A stretch of 64,000 nucleotides of DNA from an uncultured Dehalococcoidia bacterium (GCA_958296225.1 OY282456.1:3286001-3350000), one strand, 5' to 3'; counted from the stretch's first letter, positions 8,464 through 18,720 are shown. A program made the numbers and translations. The notes: a model not told the origin generated them from the sequence alone.

Positions 8464-8486
8464 GGGGCAGGTTTCAAACCTGCCCC
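8464..8486. repeat. Palindromic intergenic repeat / possible terminator of icd-mdh
   Basis: GGGGCAGGTTT-C-AAACCTGCCCC is a perfect 11-base inverted repeat followed by TGCC. It lies downstream of mdh. No T-run follows, so rho-independent termination is uncertain. Related hairpins occur at 14976-15000, 39485-39507 and, degraded, at 12811-12833. Confidence 0.7.
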
Positions 8487-8521
8487 TGCCTGATTGCAGC
8501 CGGTCATACTGCAACGAGATG

Positions 8522-9466
8522 TCAGCCAGCCTCAGCTTTCGCTTTGGCCATTACGTCAACCAGTTCCTGCACCGACGCCGCCGAGGCGTTGAGCGCGGCC
8601 TGCTCGTCGTCGGTCAGGCTAATCTCAATAACCTGCTCAATGCCGCCCGCGCCAATCTTCACGGGCACGCCGACGCACAGGCCGTTGATGCCATATTCCC
8701 CTTCCAGATAGGCGCAGCCGGGCAGGATGCGCTTCTTGTCCAGCAGCATCGCCTCCACCATCTGGGTGATTGCGGCGGATGGGGCGTAGAACGCGGAACC
8801 CTGCTTCAACAGAGCAACAATCTCGCCGCCGCCGTCGCGGGTACGCTGCACGATGGCGTCGATGCGCTCTTGAGGCAGCAGCTCGGTCAGCGGGATGCAG
8901 CCGACGGTGGTATAGCGCACCAGCGGCACCATATCGTCGCCGTGCCCGCCCAGCACCATCGCCTGCACGTCGTCCACCGAAACGTTCAGTTCCTGGGCGA
9001 TAAAGGTCCGGTAGCGGGCGGTATCCAGCACGCCGGCCATTCCGAACACGCGGTTGCGGGGAAAACCGGCGGTTTCAAAGACATTCTGTACCATCGCGTC
9101 CAGTGGATTCGTAACCGCGAGGATGATGCAGTCCGGCGAATGGCGCACCACTTCCTCGGTAACTGCCGCGGTAATCCGCATATTGGTCAGCAACAGGTCG
9201 TCCCGGCTCATTCCCGGCCGGCGGGCGATGCCGGCGGTGATAACTACCACGTCGGAACCGGCGGTTTCCTCATAGCCATTGGAGCCGGTAATCAGCGCGT
9301 CGGAGCCGACCACGGGGCCGGATTCCAGCATATCCAGCCCTTTGCCCTGGGGCAGGTCTTCAACCACGTCCACCAGCGCCACGTCGGCATAGCCCAGCTG
9401 GTGGATGCGCTGGGCAGTGGTGGCGCCGACGTTGCCGGCGCCGACTACGGTTACTTTGCTTCGCAT
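8522..9466 (-). CDS. mdh: Malate dehydrogenase (LDH-like type)
   Basis: Interconverts malate and oxaloacetate with NAD. The 314-residue protein has the Rossmann glycine motif [10 protein letters not shown] at the N-terminus, the [21 protein letters not shown] segment, the substrate-binding TNPLD and the catalytic His in [10 protein letters not shown]. Arg in the RRPGMSR loop fits malate rather than lactate specificity. GGAGGAG lies nine bases before the ATG. It is 33 bp downstream of icd on the same strand, giving a two-gene TCA-cycle operon. The 33-bp spacing and the hairpin after the gene delimit the unit. Confidence 0.95.
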   Translation of the reverse strand: MRSKVTVVGAGNVGATTAQRIHQLGYADVALVDVVEDLPQGKGLDMLESGPVVGSDALITGSNGYEETAGSDVVVITAGIARRPGMSRDDLLLTNMRITAAVTEEVVRHSPDCIILAVTNPLDAMVQNVFETAGFPRNRVFGMAGVLDTARYRTFIAQELNVSVDDVQAMVLGGHGDDMVPLVRYTTVGCIPLTELLPQERIDAIVQRTRDGGGEIVALLKQGSAFYAPSAAITQMVEAMLLDKKRILPGCAYLEGEYGINGLCVGVPVKIGAGGIEQVIEISLTDDEQAALNASAASVQELVDVMAKAKAEAG

Positions 9467-9499
9467 CCGGTGAGTGCTCCTCCGTTTAATCAGTGCGTG

Positions 9500-11728
9500 C
9501 TAGATTGCATCCACAATGGCGTTCAAAGTGGCGCTGGGGCGCATGGCATTGGCGGCCATCTCGTCATCGGGGCGGTAATAGCCGCCAATATTCATCGGCT
9601 GGCCCTGAGCGGCCTCCAGCTCTTGGACGATACGGTCTTCGTTGTCGGCCAACTGCTGGGCCACCTCAGTAAAACGGGCTTGCAGCTCTGGGTCTTGAGT
9701 CTGCTTGGCCAGCATTTGCGCCCAGTACAGCGCGAGGTAGAAATGGCTGCCTCGGGTGTCCAGTTCGTTTACGCGACGCGATGGTGCCCGGCGGTGTTCC
9801 AGATGCTCCCCAATCGCCTGGTCCAGGGTTTCCGCCAGGAGTTTGGCCCGGTCGCTATTGAACACTTCGCCGAAATGCTCAAAGGATGCGACGAGAGCGC
9901 AGAACTCGCCCAGCGAATCCCACCGCAAATGCCCCTCCTCCAGGAACTGCTGGACGTGCCTGGGGGCCGAGCCGCCGGCGCCGGTCTCAAACAGTCCGCC
10001 GCCGTTCAGCAGTGGCACGACCGAAAGCATCTTGGCGCTGGTGCCCAGTTCCAGGATGGGGAAAAGGTCCGTCAGGTAATCACGCAGCACGTTGCCGGTC
10101 ACGGCAATCGTGTCCAGGCCGGCCCGGCTGCGCTCCATCGTAGCCCGCATGGCGTCAACGGGAGGCATAGTGCGAATGTCCAACCCGGTCGTGTCGTGCG
10201 TGGGCAGATACTGATCCACCTTCTTGAGCAGCTCAGCGTCGTGAGCCCGGTTCGCGTCCAGCCAGAAAATGGCCGCCTGCCCGGTAATCCTGGCCCGACC
10301 GACCCCAAGCCTGACCCAGTCCTGAATCGGGGCGTCTTTCGTCTGGCACATCCGAAAGATATCGTCTTCCTCAACGCTCTGTTCCATCAGAGTCGCGCCC
10401 GATGCGTCAACGACCCGAATCGTCCCGCTGCCGGGGGCTTTAAAGGTCTTGTCGTGAGACCCGTACTCTTCGGCGGCTTGCGCCATCAGCCCCACGTTGG
10501 CGACGCTGCCGACCGTGGACGGGTCATAGGCGCCATGCGCCTGGCAGTCCTCAATCACCGATTGATAGATGGTCGCGTAAGAGCGGTCGGGAATCAGCGC
10601 GATGGTGTCGTGCAACTCGTTGTCGGGGCCCCAGGTGCGTCCGCCGTCGCGGACGATAACGGGCATGGAAGCGTCAATAATCGTATCACTCGGCACGTGC
10701 AGGTTGGTGATGCCCCGGTAAGAGTTCACCATCGACAGCTCGGGGCGACGCTCATAAACCGCCTGGATGTCCGCCTCGATTTCCGCTCGCTTGTCCTCCG
10801 GCAGAGCCTGCAGCTTCGTCAGGAGTTCGGCAACCCCGTTGTCCGGGTCCACCGCGAGTTGCGCCAGTTCCGCCGCGTGCTTGTCAAACACGTCCTGGTA
10901 GTACACCGACACGCAGTGCCCGAAGATAATCGGGTCCGACACGCGCATCATGGTGGTCTTTAAATGGAGGGAGAGCAGCACGTCGTCGGCTTTGGCCTGT
11001 GCCATTTCCGCGGCGTAAAACTCGCGCAGCGCCCGGACATTCATCACGGCGCAGTCGATGATTTCGCCGGATTGCAGGGGGATGCCGGATTTGAGCTCGG
11101 TCACGCTCCCGTCGCCGGACACAAATTCAATGGTGGCTGACCCGGCCGCCGTAGTGGTGACGGCCTGCTCACTGCTGAAGAAATCCCCATCGGTCATGTG
11201 GCCAACCCGAGTTTGGGACACTTCCGGCCAATCCTGCATCATCCGATGGGGATTGCGCTTGCCGTGTTCCTTGACCGCAGTGGACGACCGGCGGTCAGAG
11301 TTGCCCTCCCGAATCACCGGGTTGACGGCGCTCCCCAGCACCCTGGAATAGCGCGCCTGGATTTGCCGTTCTGCGTCGCTTGCCGGTTGGTCGGGGTAAT
11401 CGGGAATATCGTATCCCTTGCCCTGCAATTCCTGGATGGCGCCTTTTAGCTGGGGAATAGAGGCGCTGATATTGGGCAGCTTGACCAGGTTCGCCGACGG
11501 CTCCAGACACAGCTCCCCACACATCCGCAAATAATCGGGGATTTTTTGCTCCTCGGTCAGATTGTCGGGGAAATTGGCGATGATGCGGCCGGATAACGAG
11601 ATATCCCAAGTCTCCAGTTCAATACCCGAACCCTTGGTAAAAGCCTGGAGAATGGGCAGCAGCGAGTGCGTCGCCAGGAACGGCGCCTCATCGGTTTCGG
11701 TGTAAATAATCTTGGCGGCTTCTGGCAT
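9500..11728 (-). CDS. icd: Isocitrate dehydrogenase, NADP-dependent, monomeric type
   Basis: Oxidatively decarboxylates isocitrate to 2-oxoglutarate. At 742 residues it belongs to the large monomeric family (about 740), unrelated in length to the 420-residue dimeric enzyme. It begins [20 protein letters not shown] and includes the family's [34 protein letters not shown] and [20 protein letters not shown] segments. AGAGG stands seven bases before the chosen ATG; an upstream in-frame extension of 43 codons overlaps the -10 box and is rejected. A TATAAT at 11847-11852 would give a leader of about 110 nt. Confidence 0.95.
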   Translation of the reverse strand: MPEAAKIIYTETDEAPFLATHSLLPILQAFTKGSGIELETWDISLSGRIIANFPDNLTEEQKIPDYLRMCGELCLEPSANLVKLPNISASIPQLKGAIQELQGKGYDIPDYPDQPASDAERQIQARYSRVLGSAVNPVIREGNSDRRSSTAVKEHGKRNPHRMMQDWPEVSQTRVGHMTDGDFFSSEQAVTTTAAGSATIEFVSGDGSVTELKSGIPLQSGEIIDCAVMNVRALREFYAAEMAQAKADDVLLSLHLKTTMMRVSDPIIFGHCVSVYYQDVFDKHAAELAQLAVDPDNGVAELLTKLQALPEDKRAEIEADIQAVYERRPELSMVNSYRGITNLHVPSDTIIDASMPVIVRDGGRTWGPDNELHDTIALIPDRSYATIYQSVIEDCQAHGAYDPSTVGSVANVGLMAQAAEEYGSHDKTFKAPGSGTIRVVDASGATLMEQSVEEDDIFRMCQTKDAPIQDWVRLGVGRARITGQAAIFWLDANRAHDAELLKKVDQYLPTHDTTGLDIRTMPPVDAMRATMERSRAGLDTIAVTGNVLRDYLTDLFPILELGTSAKMLSVVPLLNGGGLFETGAGGSAPRHVQQFLEEGHLRWDSLGEFCALVASFEHFGEVFNSDRAKLLAETLDQAIGEHLEHRRAPSRRVNELDTRGSHFYLALYWAQMLAKQTQDPELQARFTEVAQQLADNEDRIVQELEAAQGQPMNIGGYYRPDDEMAANAMRPSATLNAIVDAI

Positions 11729-11846
11729 GATTTCCTCTTTAGCAAGTAAGTTCCAAGGGCCGCTGCGGGTTGCCAAGGATTGTTTGACTACAGGCCCGGA
11801 CGTGAAAACCGGATGCCGCGCATCCGGCAGGGGGTAAGCCTCGCCG

Positions 11847-11852
11847 ATTATA
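11847..11852 (-). promoter_or_regulatory. Putative -10 box of icd-mdh
   Basis: Perfect TATAAT on the minus strand about 120 bases upstream of the icd start. No good -35 at the usual spacing. Confidence 0.45.
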
Positions 11853-11893
11853 CACATGAATCCTAATCAATGGTAGCCCATGCCGGCCCCGTG

Positions 11894-12013
11894 GTAGCGT
11901 TTCGTTTTCGGTGGTTTGAGACGCTGCACCGTCGTTTTGGCGGCGGGCATAGGGGCCGCCCATGAGTCGCCCCTGCCGTTCCGAATGTTAAACCACCTGA
12001 ATTGCAGTGCTAC
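11894..12013. mobile_element. ~120-bp MITE-like element, copy 1
   Basis: The element begins GTAGCGTTTCGTTTTCGGTGG and ends with a near-complement (AAACCACCTGAATTGCAGTG, then CTAC), so the termini form an imperfect inverted repeat of about 24 bases. The centre holds an inverted GGGGC...GCCCC segment. A second copy lies at 12582-12699 in the same orientation. It has no coding capacity. It looks like a non-autonomous palindromic element; no transposase is in the window. Confidence 0.6.
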
Positions 12014-12581
12014 CCCGCCTCTGTTGCCCCCATTCGCTCAAATCAATTCCTCTCCATCGCCGTAACAATTCGTATGACGCCAAACCCCTTGCGTCCAGCG
12101 TACTATTGTTCTATCATAGCCAGGTCAGGCAACTCGGCGCGGCCCCGCGAACCCCGCCGAACCCGCCGCCCGCGCAGCGGCATCGCCAAATCAAAATCCG
12201 AATATGGCGATACGGTTTCGGGCCGGTAACGGCCTGTCGGTTATCTCGCAGAACGCCTTTGACGACGGCATGACCCGCTTATTGCTTCAACGGGGCGGGC
12301 CGTCCGGGGCCAGCGTTAGTGCCAGCGCCCCGTGCCGGGGCCCGGCCGGTCTCATTAGCCGGCCAGCCTGGGGACACGGAAAAATGGTGTACCAAATGCT
12401 CTGCATAAATCTGCATAAAAATGGTGTTGGCCGTGCCCCGACGCCGCCCGAAACCGTAAATCGCCTGACACCCCGCAAACCCCAATCCCCGAACCCCAAA
12501 CCTCAGGAGGAACCGCCATTGCCAGAGGACTTACACAGTTGCCCTCGTGGTTATGACCAGGCGGGTACGCACGCCTCAGTG
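12014..12581. other. Gene-free interval between the two MITE-like copies
   Basis: No convincing gene. A GGAGGAACCGCC at about 12508 precedes a codon ATT and a short frame that stops after twelve codons; this could be a relic of a lost gene. The short duplication CTGCATAAATCTGCATAAA occurs near 12404-12420. Otherwise nothing recognisable. Confidence 0.4.
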
Positions 12582-12699
12582 GCAGCATATCGTTTTCGGT
12601 GGTTTGAGACGCTACACCATCGTTTTGGCGGCGGGCATGGGGCGACCCATGATCGCCCCTACCGTTCCGAATGTTAAACCACTTGAATTGCAACGCTAC
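12582..12699. mobile_element. ~120-bp MITE-like element, copy 2
   Basis: Aligns over its full 118 bases with 11894-12013, with scattered substitutions and two single-base indels. The shared core includes CGTTTTCGGTGGTTTGAGAC at one end and CCGTTCCGAATGTTAAACCA at the other. Orientation is direct relative to copy 1. Confidence 0.6.
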
Positions 12700-12810
12700 C
12701 CTGCCCCATCAGGGCCATGCCGGATTATGGATGCGGACGGCAAAATGTCATTCCGGGCGTAGCGGGGAATCGCGACCCGGCAGCGCACACGTTGGCAAAC
12801 CGCCGCTGCC

Positions 12811-12833
12811 GCCGGTTTCAAACCCGCCCCTGC
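12811..12833. repeat. Degenerate member of the CCCCTGC hairpin family
   Basis: GGTTTCAAACC followed by CGCCCCTGC resembles the right half of the hairpin at 8464-8486, but the left arm has lost most complementarity. Confidence 0.35.
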
Positions 12834-12848
12834 GCCTTGCCCCGTGTG

Positions 12849-12854
12849 TATAAT
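12849..12854 (+). promoter_or_regulatory. Putative -10 box of the aminotransferase gene
   Basis: Perfect TATAAT 36 bases upstream of the start codon; no matching -35 at 17 bp was found. Confidence 0.45.
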
Positions 12855-12890
12855 AGCCGCCACCTTCACCCACCCCAACCGGAGGCCGCC

Positions 12891-14186
12891 ATGACTGAAC
12901 GCACCCCACTGGAACGGGAACTGCTGGCGAAAGCCGCCCAATACTTTCCCGGCAGCAGCACTGGCAATACCAACTACCCCGACGAATTGAAATTTCTGGT
13001 GCGGGAGGGCCGGGGCGGCCGGGTCTGGGATGTGTCGGGCAACGAGTATATTGACTGGCTGATGGGTTCCGGGCCGATGATTCTGGGCCACGCGCACCCG
13101 GCGGTTACGGAGGCGGCGCTGTCCGCAGTGGGCCGCGGCTCCACCTTCTTCACGACCAATGACCAGGCGGTTTTGCTGGCCGAGGAACTGGTGCGCGCCG
13201 TGCCCTGCGCCGAGCAGGTGCGCTTTACCACCAGCGGCACCGACGCCTGCTTCCAGGCTATGCGCGCCGCCCGCGCCTTCACCGGCAAGGAAAAAATCCT
13301 CAAATTTGAGGGCGGTTTCCACGGCACCAGCGACTACGCCATGATGTCGGTGTTTGCGTCGGCCAGCACGGAGTTCCCCCAGGCCCAGGCCAACAGCGCC
13401 GGCATTCCCCGCGCCCTGAGCGACCTGATGCTCATTTCTCAGTTCAACGACCTGGACACTACCGCCGCCATTATCGACGCCCACCGGGACGAGTTGGCCG
13501 CCGTCATTGTGGAGCCGCTGCAGCGCATCATCGCCCCCAACCCGGGCTTTCTGGACGGCCTCCGCAAGATTACGTCCGACGCTGGCGTGCTGCTGATATT
13601 CGACGAAATGGTTACGGGTTTTCGCCTGGCTTACGGCGGCGCGCAAGAGTTTTACGGCGTAACCCCGGACCTATGCACGGTGGGCAAGATTATGGGCGGG
13701 GGCTATCCGCTGGCCGCGCTGATGGGCCGCGCCGAAGTGATGTCGGTGTACGACCGCGCCGCCGTTTCGTCCGACGTTTATGTTGACCAGATTGGCACCC
13801 TCAACGGCAGCCCCGTCGCCTGCGCCGCCGGCCTGGCCACGCTGGCGGAGTTGCAGCAGGACGGGGTGTACGACCGGCTGCGGGAAGTTGGGGGACGGCT
13901 GCGACGCGCTCTAACTGATGCCTGCCAGGAACAGGGCTTCGCGGTGCAAAGCGTAGGTGAGGACGCCATCTTTGACATCTTTTTCGCCGCACACCCGGTG
14001 CGGAACTTCCGGGACGGACTGGCGGCCGACGGCGCCCCACTGGCGCGGCTCAACGCCGGCCTGCTGGAGCGGGGCATCATCAAATCCTGGCCGCAGAAAT
14101 TCTATCCTTCTATTGTCCACACCGATGAGGATGTTGACGAGACGATTGCAGCCATTCGTGAAGTCGCGCCGGCGCTGCGGGGTTAG
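12891..14186 (+). CDS. Class III aminotransferase, glutamate-1-semialdehyde aminomutase-like
   Basis: PLP enzyme of 431 residues. The class III fold is visible: GSGPMILGHAHPAV, FTTSGTDACFQAMRAARAFTG (phosphate cup), KFEGGFHGTSDYA, FDEMVTGFR (PLP-binding Asp) and the Schiff-base Lys in GKIMGGGYPLAALMG at about residue 266. It resembles HemL in length and motifs, but heme-pathway neighbours are absent and the sequence diverges around the substrate site, so amino acid or amine transamination is equally possible. GGAGG sits five bases before the ATG. Confidence 0.85.
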   Translation: MTERTPLERELLAKAAQYFPGSSTGNTNYPDELKFLVREGRGGRVWDVSGNEYIDWLMGSGPMILGHAHPAVTEAALSAVGRGSTFFTTNDQAVLLAEELVRAVPCAEQVRFTTSGTDACFQAMRAARAFTGKEKILKFEGGFHGTSDYAMMSVFASASTEFPQAQANSAGIPRALSDLMLISQFNDLDTTAAIIDAHRDELAAVIVEPLQRIIAPNPGFLDGLRKITSDAGVLLIFDEMVTGFRLAYGGAQEFYGVTPDLCTVGKIMGGGYPLAALMGRAEVMSVYDRAAVSSDVYVDQIGTLNGSPVACAAGLATLAELQQDGVYDRLREVGGRLRRALTDACQEQGFAVQSVGEDAIFDIFFAAHPVRNFRDGLAADGAPLARLNAGLLERGIIKSWPQKFYPSIVHTDEDVDETIAAIREVAPALRG

Positions 14187-14236
14187 CCGGCAGGTCCGGT
14201 TCCGGCAGACCAGGCAGCGCCAATGGAGAATGCGTT

Positions 14237-14614
14237 ATGGTGACCAAAGACCGCACGTCTGTTATCCAGGCCCTTTTCAAAGCCTCCGACCGCGCCTTTG
14301 ACGCCGGCGACAACAAGCTCGGCTCCTTGAAACTCTGGGAAGCCGCGGAGTGCGCGCTATCAATCGCAGCGGAAAGTCGGGGCTGGCCGTGCCAGACCGT
14401 GGATGACCACTTCGACATCCTCGAGCGGCTGGCTGCGGAAAACGGAGCAAATGACGATGTTGACCTTCTGGGCTCTACTTACCAGGCGGCTGGATATTTC
14501 CGGAATAACGCGGATTACGATTTTATGGAGGACTATGTAATCAGAGGCGGGCGCCCACTGGTGCGCCAGTTTGTGGACGGGTTGTTAGATATTGCGGGGC
14601 AATCCGCTTCGTGA
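14237..14614 (+). CDS. PaREP1/HEPN-like protein, first of a pair
   Basis: A 125-residue all-helical protein. The pattern LFKASDRAFDAGDNKLGSLKLWEAAECALSIAAESRGW matches the A-x-x-x-GD-x-x-x-A-x-E-K-L-W-x-A-A core of PaREP1-like (HEPN superfamily) proteins. It shares this with the next gene, to which it is coupled by a GTGA overlap. Such proteins are sometimes RNase-like toxins, but the usual Rx4-6H catalytic motif is not obvious here. Function not assigned. Confidence 0.6.
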   Translation: MVTKDRTSVIQALFKASDRAFDAGDNKLGSLKLWEAAECALSIAAESRGWPCQTVDDHFDILERLAAENGANDDVDLLGSTYQAAGYFRNNADYDFMEDYVIRGGRPLVRQFVDGLLDIAGQSAS

Positions 14615-14970
14615 ACGAGCATAGCCATGTTCGGGCGGCGTTTCGCTTTCTGCAACTCGCTGACTTTTTCACGATTGAGCAGGACGCGCTGGCCAAATCG
14701 GAAATGCTGTGGTGCGCGGCAGCCCATATCGTAAAAGCCGTTGCCGTGCAAAACGGTTGGGACAACCGCAGCCACGACCAGCTGTTTGACGCAGCCTCTG
14801 GGATTAATGACGACCTCAGCATCCCCGGAGTGTACAGCAATTTCTACGCTGCTCAGAGGCTGCACCAGAATATGTACGCCGGCTTTATGCAGGATTCGGA
14901 AATAGCTGCAGCCGAAATCAGGGTTCGCCAGCTCGTCAACCGCGTTGCTGGGGCAGTAACTGGCCCATAA
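14611..14970 (+). CDS. PaREP1/HEPN-like protein, second of a pair
   Basis: A 119-residue paralogue of the preceding gene: FLQLADFFTIEQDALAKSEMLWCAAAHIVKAVAVQNGW then SHDQLFDAASGI. It starts with GTG at 14611, whose last two bases join the following A to form the TGA stop of gene one, so translation is probably coupled. There is no independent ribosome site. The pair ends just before a strong hairpin. Function unknown. Confidence 0.6.
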   Translation: MNEHSHVRAAFRFLQLADFFTIEQDALAKSEMLWCAAAHIVKAVAVQNGWDNRSHDQLFDAASGINDDLSIPGVYSNFYAAQRLHQNMYAGFMQDSEIAAAEIRVRQLVNRVAGAVTGP

Positions 14971-14975
14971 TTCAC

Positions 14976-15000
14976 AGGGGCGGACTTAAAATCCGCCCCT
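14976..15000. terminator. Strong hairpin between convergent genes (repeat family member)
   Basis: AGGGGCGGA/TCCGCCCCT stem of nine pairs with loop CTTAAAA, followed by GC. It stands between the ends of the PaREP1-like pair and sdhE, fitting a bidirectional terminator, and belongs to the same dispersed hairpin family as 8464-8486. Confidence 0.6.
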
Positions 15001-15029
15001 GCATCTTGGATGCCGTTGTTACGGAACTC

Positions 15030-15911
15030 CTATCGTCTCGCCCCCGCTTTCACTTCCAACGGCCCGGTGCTGACGATGTGCTTTCGCATCCCCAATTCTG
15101 CCGGCGACATACCCATCGCCAGGCCAATCAGCTGGGGCATATGCAAAATCGGCAAGTCTATCGACCGGCGCGCTTGCGAGGCCGCTTTGGGCTGGAATCC
15201 GTCCAGATTCAAATGGCACAACGGGCACGGTGTAACCATCGCATCCGCTCCCAGGTCTTTCACTTCCGACGTATGCTTGCCCACCATCGCCATGGAGTTG
15301 CGCTCGTTGATGGTGAGGATGGGGAAGCCGCAACAGCGGGTCTTGCCCTCGAAATCGACCACCGTAGCCCCCAGGGCGTCAATCAGCATTTCCAGCGATT
15401 GCTGCCGCTCCGGGTGCTCCGCGATGTCCAGCGCTTCCGTAGGACGCACGATGTAGCAGCCGTAGAACGGGGCGATTTTGAGGTCGGTTAGCTGGCGGGT
15501 AATCTGCGGCGCCAGCCGGTCCAGCCCGTAGTCCTCAATCAAAATCCACAGCAGATGCTTCGGTTCGCTGTGGCCGCTGTATTCCAGTCCTTCCTCGGCC
15601 AGGTGCGAGTTAATCTCGGCCAGATATTCCGGGTTCCGCATCCGGTGGTTGGCCTGGGACATTACCCCCTGACAGGTGCTGCAGATAGTGAGGATGGGCA
15701 GCCCCATGCGCTCCGCTTTTGCGAAATTGCGGGCATTGAGCGTATCGCCAAAAAGCTGGTTCTTTTCCTGGATTACGCCGGCGCCGGTGCAAGTCCAGCC
15801 GGGGATTTCCTCCAGTTCGATGCCCAGCCGCCGGCAGACCATGCTGGCCGCCGGGTAAAGCTCGGGCGCGCCGCCTTGCGACACGCAGCCCGGAAAAAAA
15901 GCGTACTTCAC
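15030..15911 (-). CDS. sdhE: Succinate dehydrogenase/fumarate reductase subunit E-like (HdrB-like CCG domains)
   Basis: A 293-residue cysteine-rich protein with two CCG-type domains: [12 protein letters not shown], then Cys in WTCTGAG and CSTCQGV; and GCYIVRP, RCCGFP and CPLCHLNLD. These motifs bind an unusual iron-sulfur cluster in heterodisulfide reductase HdrB and in SdhE of class E succinate:quinone reductases. No membrane helix is seen. GTG at 15909-15911 is chosen because GGAGG lies eight bases upstream; an alternative TTG eleven codons earlier has no ribosome site. It directly follows sdhB. The symbol follows archaeal/class E usage, not the FAD assembly factor of the same name. Confidence 0.82.
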   Translation of the reverse strand: MKYAFFPGCVSQGGAPELYPAASMVCRRLGIELEEIPGWTCTGAGVIQEKNQLFGDTLNARNFAKAERMGLPILTICSTCQGVMSQANHRMRNPEYLAEINSHLAEEGLEYSGHSEPKHLLWILIEDYGLDRLAPQITRQLTDLKIAPFYGCYIVRPTEALDIAEHPERQQSLEMLIDALGATVVDFEGKTRCCGFPILTINERNSMAMVGKHTSEVKDLGADAMVTPCPLCHLNLDGFQPKAASQARRSIDLPILHMPQLIGLAMGMSPAELGMRKHIVSTGPLEVKAGARR

Positions 15912-15949
15912 TTGTGAGTCCTCCGCGGTAACTGATGCGGCCAAAACCC

Positions 15950-16954
15950 CTAGCCGAAGGGGGAGTTGTTGCTGACCTGGGGCGCTGGCGGTTCCGGTTC
16001 CAGCTTCTGGAACAGCCGCCGCACTGCCTCTACGTTCTCCACGTTTTTGTGCGCGATGGGCGGCATCTTGCCCCGGCGCATGGCGCGGAAGGCCACCGGC
16101 ATATAATTCAGCAGCGCCGGCAGGTTCATTATGCCCACCGTCTTGATGGGCAGCCGCAACTCGTCCAGCCGCCCGCTGTGGCCCACCGATTCGGTAAAGG
16201 CGTCGGCATGGCGCGCGCCGTTATTGTTGTCGTAGCCTTGTTGGATGGCCTGCTCCCGTATCGCCATGATGCGATCCATCGGCGCCACCCCTTTGGGGCA
16301 GACTTGGACACATTCGTTGCAGCGGGTGCAGTCCCAAATTCCGGTGGGTTCGCTGAGCGCCCACAGCCTTTCCATAGAGACGCCGTTGGCATCGCCATCC
16401 CGGGGGTCAGCGGTGAATCGGTACGCCTTGGCCAGTGCCGCCGGGCCCATAAACGTCGGGTCAACTTCCAGCACCGTGCAATCCGACACGCACGCTCCGC
16501 ACATAATGCAGGCCGTAACGCCGGACAAATGCAGCATCGCCTCATTGGATACGATGTATTCGCTTTCCGGCTCCTGGCCCCGGTGCTGCAAAAACGGCCG
16601 CACCGCCTCGATTTTCTCCCAGAACATATCGAAATTGACGACCAGGTCTTTCACCACCGGCATCACGCCGGCCGGCTCCACCGTGATGACTCCGTCCTGA
16701 ATGACCGTATTGGCGATGGTTTTGCAGGCCAGCCCGGCATGGCCGTTAATCCGCATGGCGCACGAACCGCAGATGGAACTGCGACACGAGCAACGCAGGG
16801 ACAGCGTGCCGTCGTCGTCCTCGCGAATCTGAATCAGCGCGTCAAGAACGGTGGCGTTGTCGGCGATGGTAACCGGATATTCCTGCCAGTAGGGCCGGCG
16901 TTGTTCGCCCTGCGCTTCCGGGTCCTGTCGCTTTACCCTGATGGTAACGTCCAT
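15950..16954 (-). CDS. sdhB: Succinate dehydrogenase iron-sulfur subunit with extra cysteine
   Basis: Transfers electrons from the flavoprotein. The 334-residue protein is longer than the ~240 of classical SdhB. A [2Fe-2S] ferredoxin domain carries [11 protein letters not shown]; the second cluster motif is [11 protein letters not shown]; the third is [14 protein letters not shown]. In classical SdhB the third motif has Cys at 1, 7 and 11 and binds [3Fe-4S]; here Cys also appears at position 4, making a full CxxCxxCxxxCP that should bind [4Fe-4S], as reported for class E enzymes. About 80 extra C-terminal residues follow. Gap to sdhA is 3 bp. Confidence 0.93.
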   Translation of the reverse strand: MDVTIRVKRQDPEAQGEQRRPYWQEYPVTIADNATVLDALIQIREDDDGTLSLRCSCRSSICGSCAMRINGHAGLACKTIANTVIQDGVITVEPAGVMPVVKDLVVNFDMFWEKIEAVRPFLQHRGQEPESEYIVSNEAMLHLSGVTACIMCGACVSDCTVLEVDPTFMGPAALAKAYRFTADPRDGDANGVSMERLWALSEPTGIWDCTRCNECVQVCPKGVAPMDRIMAIREQAIQQGYDNNNGARHADAFTESVGHSGRLDELRLPIKTVGIMNLPALLNYMPVAFRAMRRGKMPPIAHKNVENVEAVRRLFQKLEPEPPAPQVSNNSPFG

Positions 16955-16957
16955 AGC

Positions 16958-18646
16958 CTAGTACTTCCTCTCTTCCGGCGTCCACTTGGTAACGGTCACG
17001 GGCAGCTCCGAAATTTCGGGGCCGGCATCGCCCTTGCTGAGCACGATGTGGTGCAGCCACTCCTCGTCGTTCCGCTCCGGGTAATCGACCCGGAATTGAG
17101 CGCCCCGGCTTTCCCGCCGCTCCAACGCGCCCATGGCGATGGTGTCGGCGCAATCCAGCATATACCCCAATTCCAGCGCGAACACCAGGTCGGTATTGAA
17201 GTTCTTGCCCTTGTTGTGAACCGGCACGTTTTCATACCGGCGGCGCAGGTCGTGAAGGTCGCCCAGCGTTTCCTGGATGCCCTCCTCGTTGCGGAACACG
17301 GCGACGTTCCGGTTCATGGACTCGCCCATATCGCGGCGAATGGCGGCCCAGCGGTCGCCGTTTTCGGGACGGTCCAGCATTTCCTGAATGCGCCGCCGTT
17401 CCCGTACCAGGGCGGCGGTGGCGTTAAACTCAACAAAGTTCCTGCTGCGGGCGGCGTTGGTAGCGTGGTTGCCGGCCCGCTCGCCGAATACGATGGTATC
17501 CAGCAGCGAGTTTGCGCCCAGCCGGTTGCCGCCGTGGACGCTGACGTTGGCGCACTCGCCAGCCGCATAAACGCCGCCCACGTTGGTCAGCCCGTCAATA
17601 TCCGTCTTGATGCCGCCCATTATGTAATGCATCCCGGGGCGAATCGGAATCGGCTCCCTAATCATGTCGAAACCGGCCAGGTCAATGCCGATTTCTCTGA
17701 TTTGGCTGAGCTTCTCCATAATCAGGGCCTCGCCCAGGTGGGTGCAGTCAAGCAGCACGCAGCCGTCAATGCCGTTGCCGGCGTTGATTTCGGTTTGCTC
17801 GGCCCGTGATACCACGTCGCGGGAGGCCAGTTCCATCATATTGGGAGCGTATTTCTCCATAAAGCGGTTGCCGTCTTTATCCCGGAGATACGCTCCCTCG
17901 CCCCGCGCCGCCTCGGAAATCAGCACGCCGCTGCCCGCCAGCGTAGTCGGGTGGTATTGCACCATCTCCATATCCATCAGCTGGCCGCCGGCGTTGTACA
18001 CCAGCCCCATGCCGTCGCCGGTGACGATGAGGGCGTTGGTGCTGGGTTCAAACAGCCGCCCGCAGCCCCCCGTGCAGAAAATGACCGTCTTGGCGCGAAT
18101 CACGTGCAACTCGCCGGTGCGGATTTCCAGCGCAATTACTCCGGCCGCCTGCCCGTCTTCCATGATGAGCGAAGTTACGAACCACTCTTCGTAACGCCGC
18201 ACGCCGGATTTGATTAGCTGCTCAAACATCACGTGGAGCAGGGCCTGTCCGGTAAAGTCCCCGACAAAAAATGTCCGGGCGCGACGCTGGCCGCCAAAGG
18301 CCCGCGTACCCAAACGACCGTCATCGTCCCGGTTAAAGGTAACGCCCATGTGCTCCATATCAATGAGCGAAGCGCCGGCCTGACGACACATTACTTCAAT
18401 GGCGTCCTGGTCGCCCAGAAAGTCGCTGCCCTTGATGGTGTCGTAGGCGTGGTCTTCCCAGTCATCGCCCCGGTCCAGCAGCGCGGCGTTGATTCCGCCC
18501 TGGGCCGCGTTGGAATGGCTGCGCACCGGATGCACCTTGCTGATGATGGCAGTGTTCGCTCCGCCGGCCCGGGCCGCAATGGCGGCGCGCATACCGGCCA
18601 ATCCCGCGCCGACCACCAGCACGTCATGTTGCAAATCCTCTGGCAT
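16958..18646 (-). CDS. sdhA: Succinate dehydrogenase/fumarate reductase flavoprotein subunit
   Basis: Oxidises succinate (or reduces fumarate) at FAD. The 562-residue protein opens with the FAD-binding [17 protein letters not shown], then [15 protein letters not shown], in which His is the covalent flavin ligand. [21 protein letters not shown] and GGIKTD are family segments. A capping domain and C-terminal helical domain are complete. No sdhC or sdhD anchor gene is near; sdhB and an HdrB-like subunit follow, giving the SdhABE arrangement. The direction of catalysis cannot be told from sequence. Confidence 0.95.
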   Translation of the reverse strand: MPEDLQHDVLVVGAGLAGMRAAIAARAGGANTAIISKVHPVRSHSNAAQGGINAALLDRGDDWEDHAYDTIKGSDFLGDQDAIEVMCRQAGASLIDMEHMGVTFNRDDDGRLGTRAFGGQRRARTFFVGDFTGQALLHVMFEQLIKSGVRRYEEWFVTSLIMEDGQAAGVIALEIRTGELHVIRAKTVIFCTGGCGRLFEPSTNALIVTGDGMGLVYNAGGQLMDMEMVQYHPTTLAGSGVLISEAARGEGAYLRDKDGNRFMEKYAPNMMELASRDVVSRAEQTEINAGNGIDGCVLLDCTHLGEALIMEKLSQIREIGIDLAGFDMIREPIPIRPGMHYIMGGIKTDIDGLTNVGGVYAAGECANVSVHGGNRLGANSLLDTIVFGERAGNHATNAARSRNFVEFNATAALVRERRRIQEMLDRPENGDRWAAIRRDMGESMNRNVAVFRNEEGIQETLGDLHDLRRRYENVPVHNKGKNFNTDLVFALELGYMLDCADTIAMGALERRESRGAQFRVDYPERNDEEWLHHIVLSKGDAGPEISELPVTVTKWTPEERKY

Positions 18647-18720
18647 TTGTGTCTTCCTCCGGCCGGGCCAAATAGACCCGGCTGTATGTGGCGCATTAGC
18701 GGCGCGCCAGTTTGCGGCGG

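Noticed and set aside
8009..10963. A 984-codon plus-strand open frame opposite the MFS gene, mdh and icd
   Set aside because: It is antisense to three clear genes, is rich in His/Gln/Gly/Val with no domain, and arises from codon bias of the high-G+C sense genes.
12500..12560. A short frame after GGAGGAACCGCC starting with ATT
   Set aside because: ATT is a rare start and the frame ends after twelve codons; at best a relic.
15935..17809. A 624-codon plus-strand open frame over sdhA and sdhB
   Set aside because: Antisense to two well-supported genes with intact catalytic motifs; no recognisable domain.
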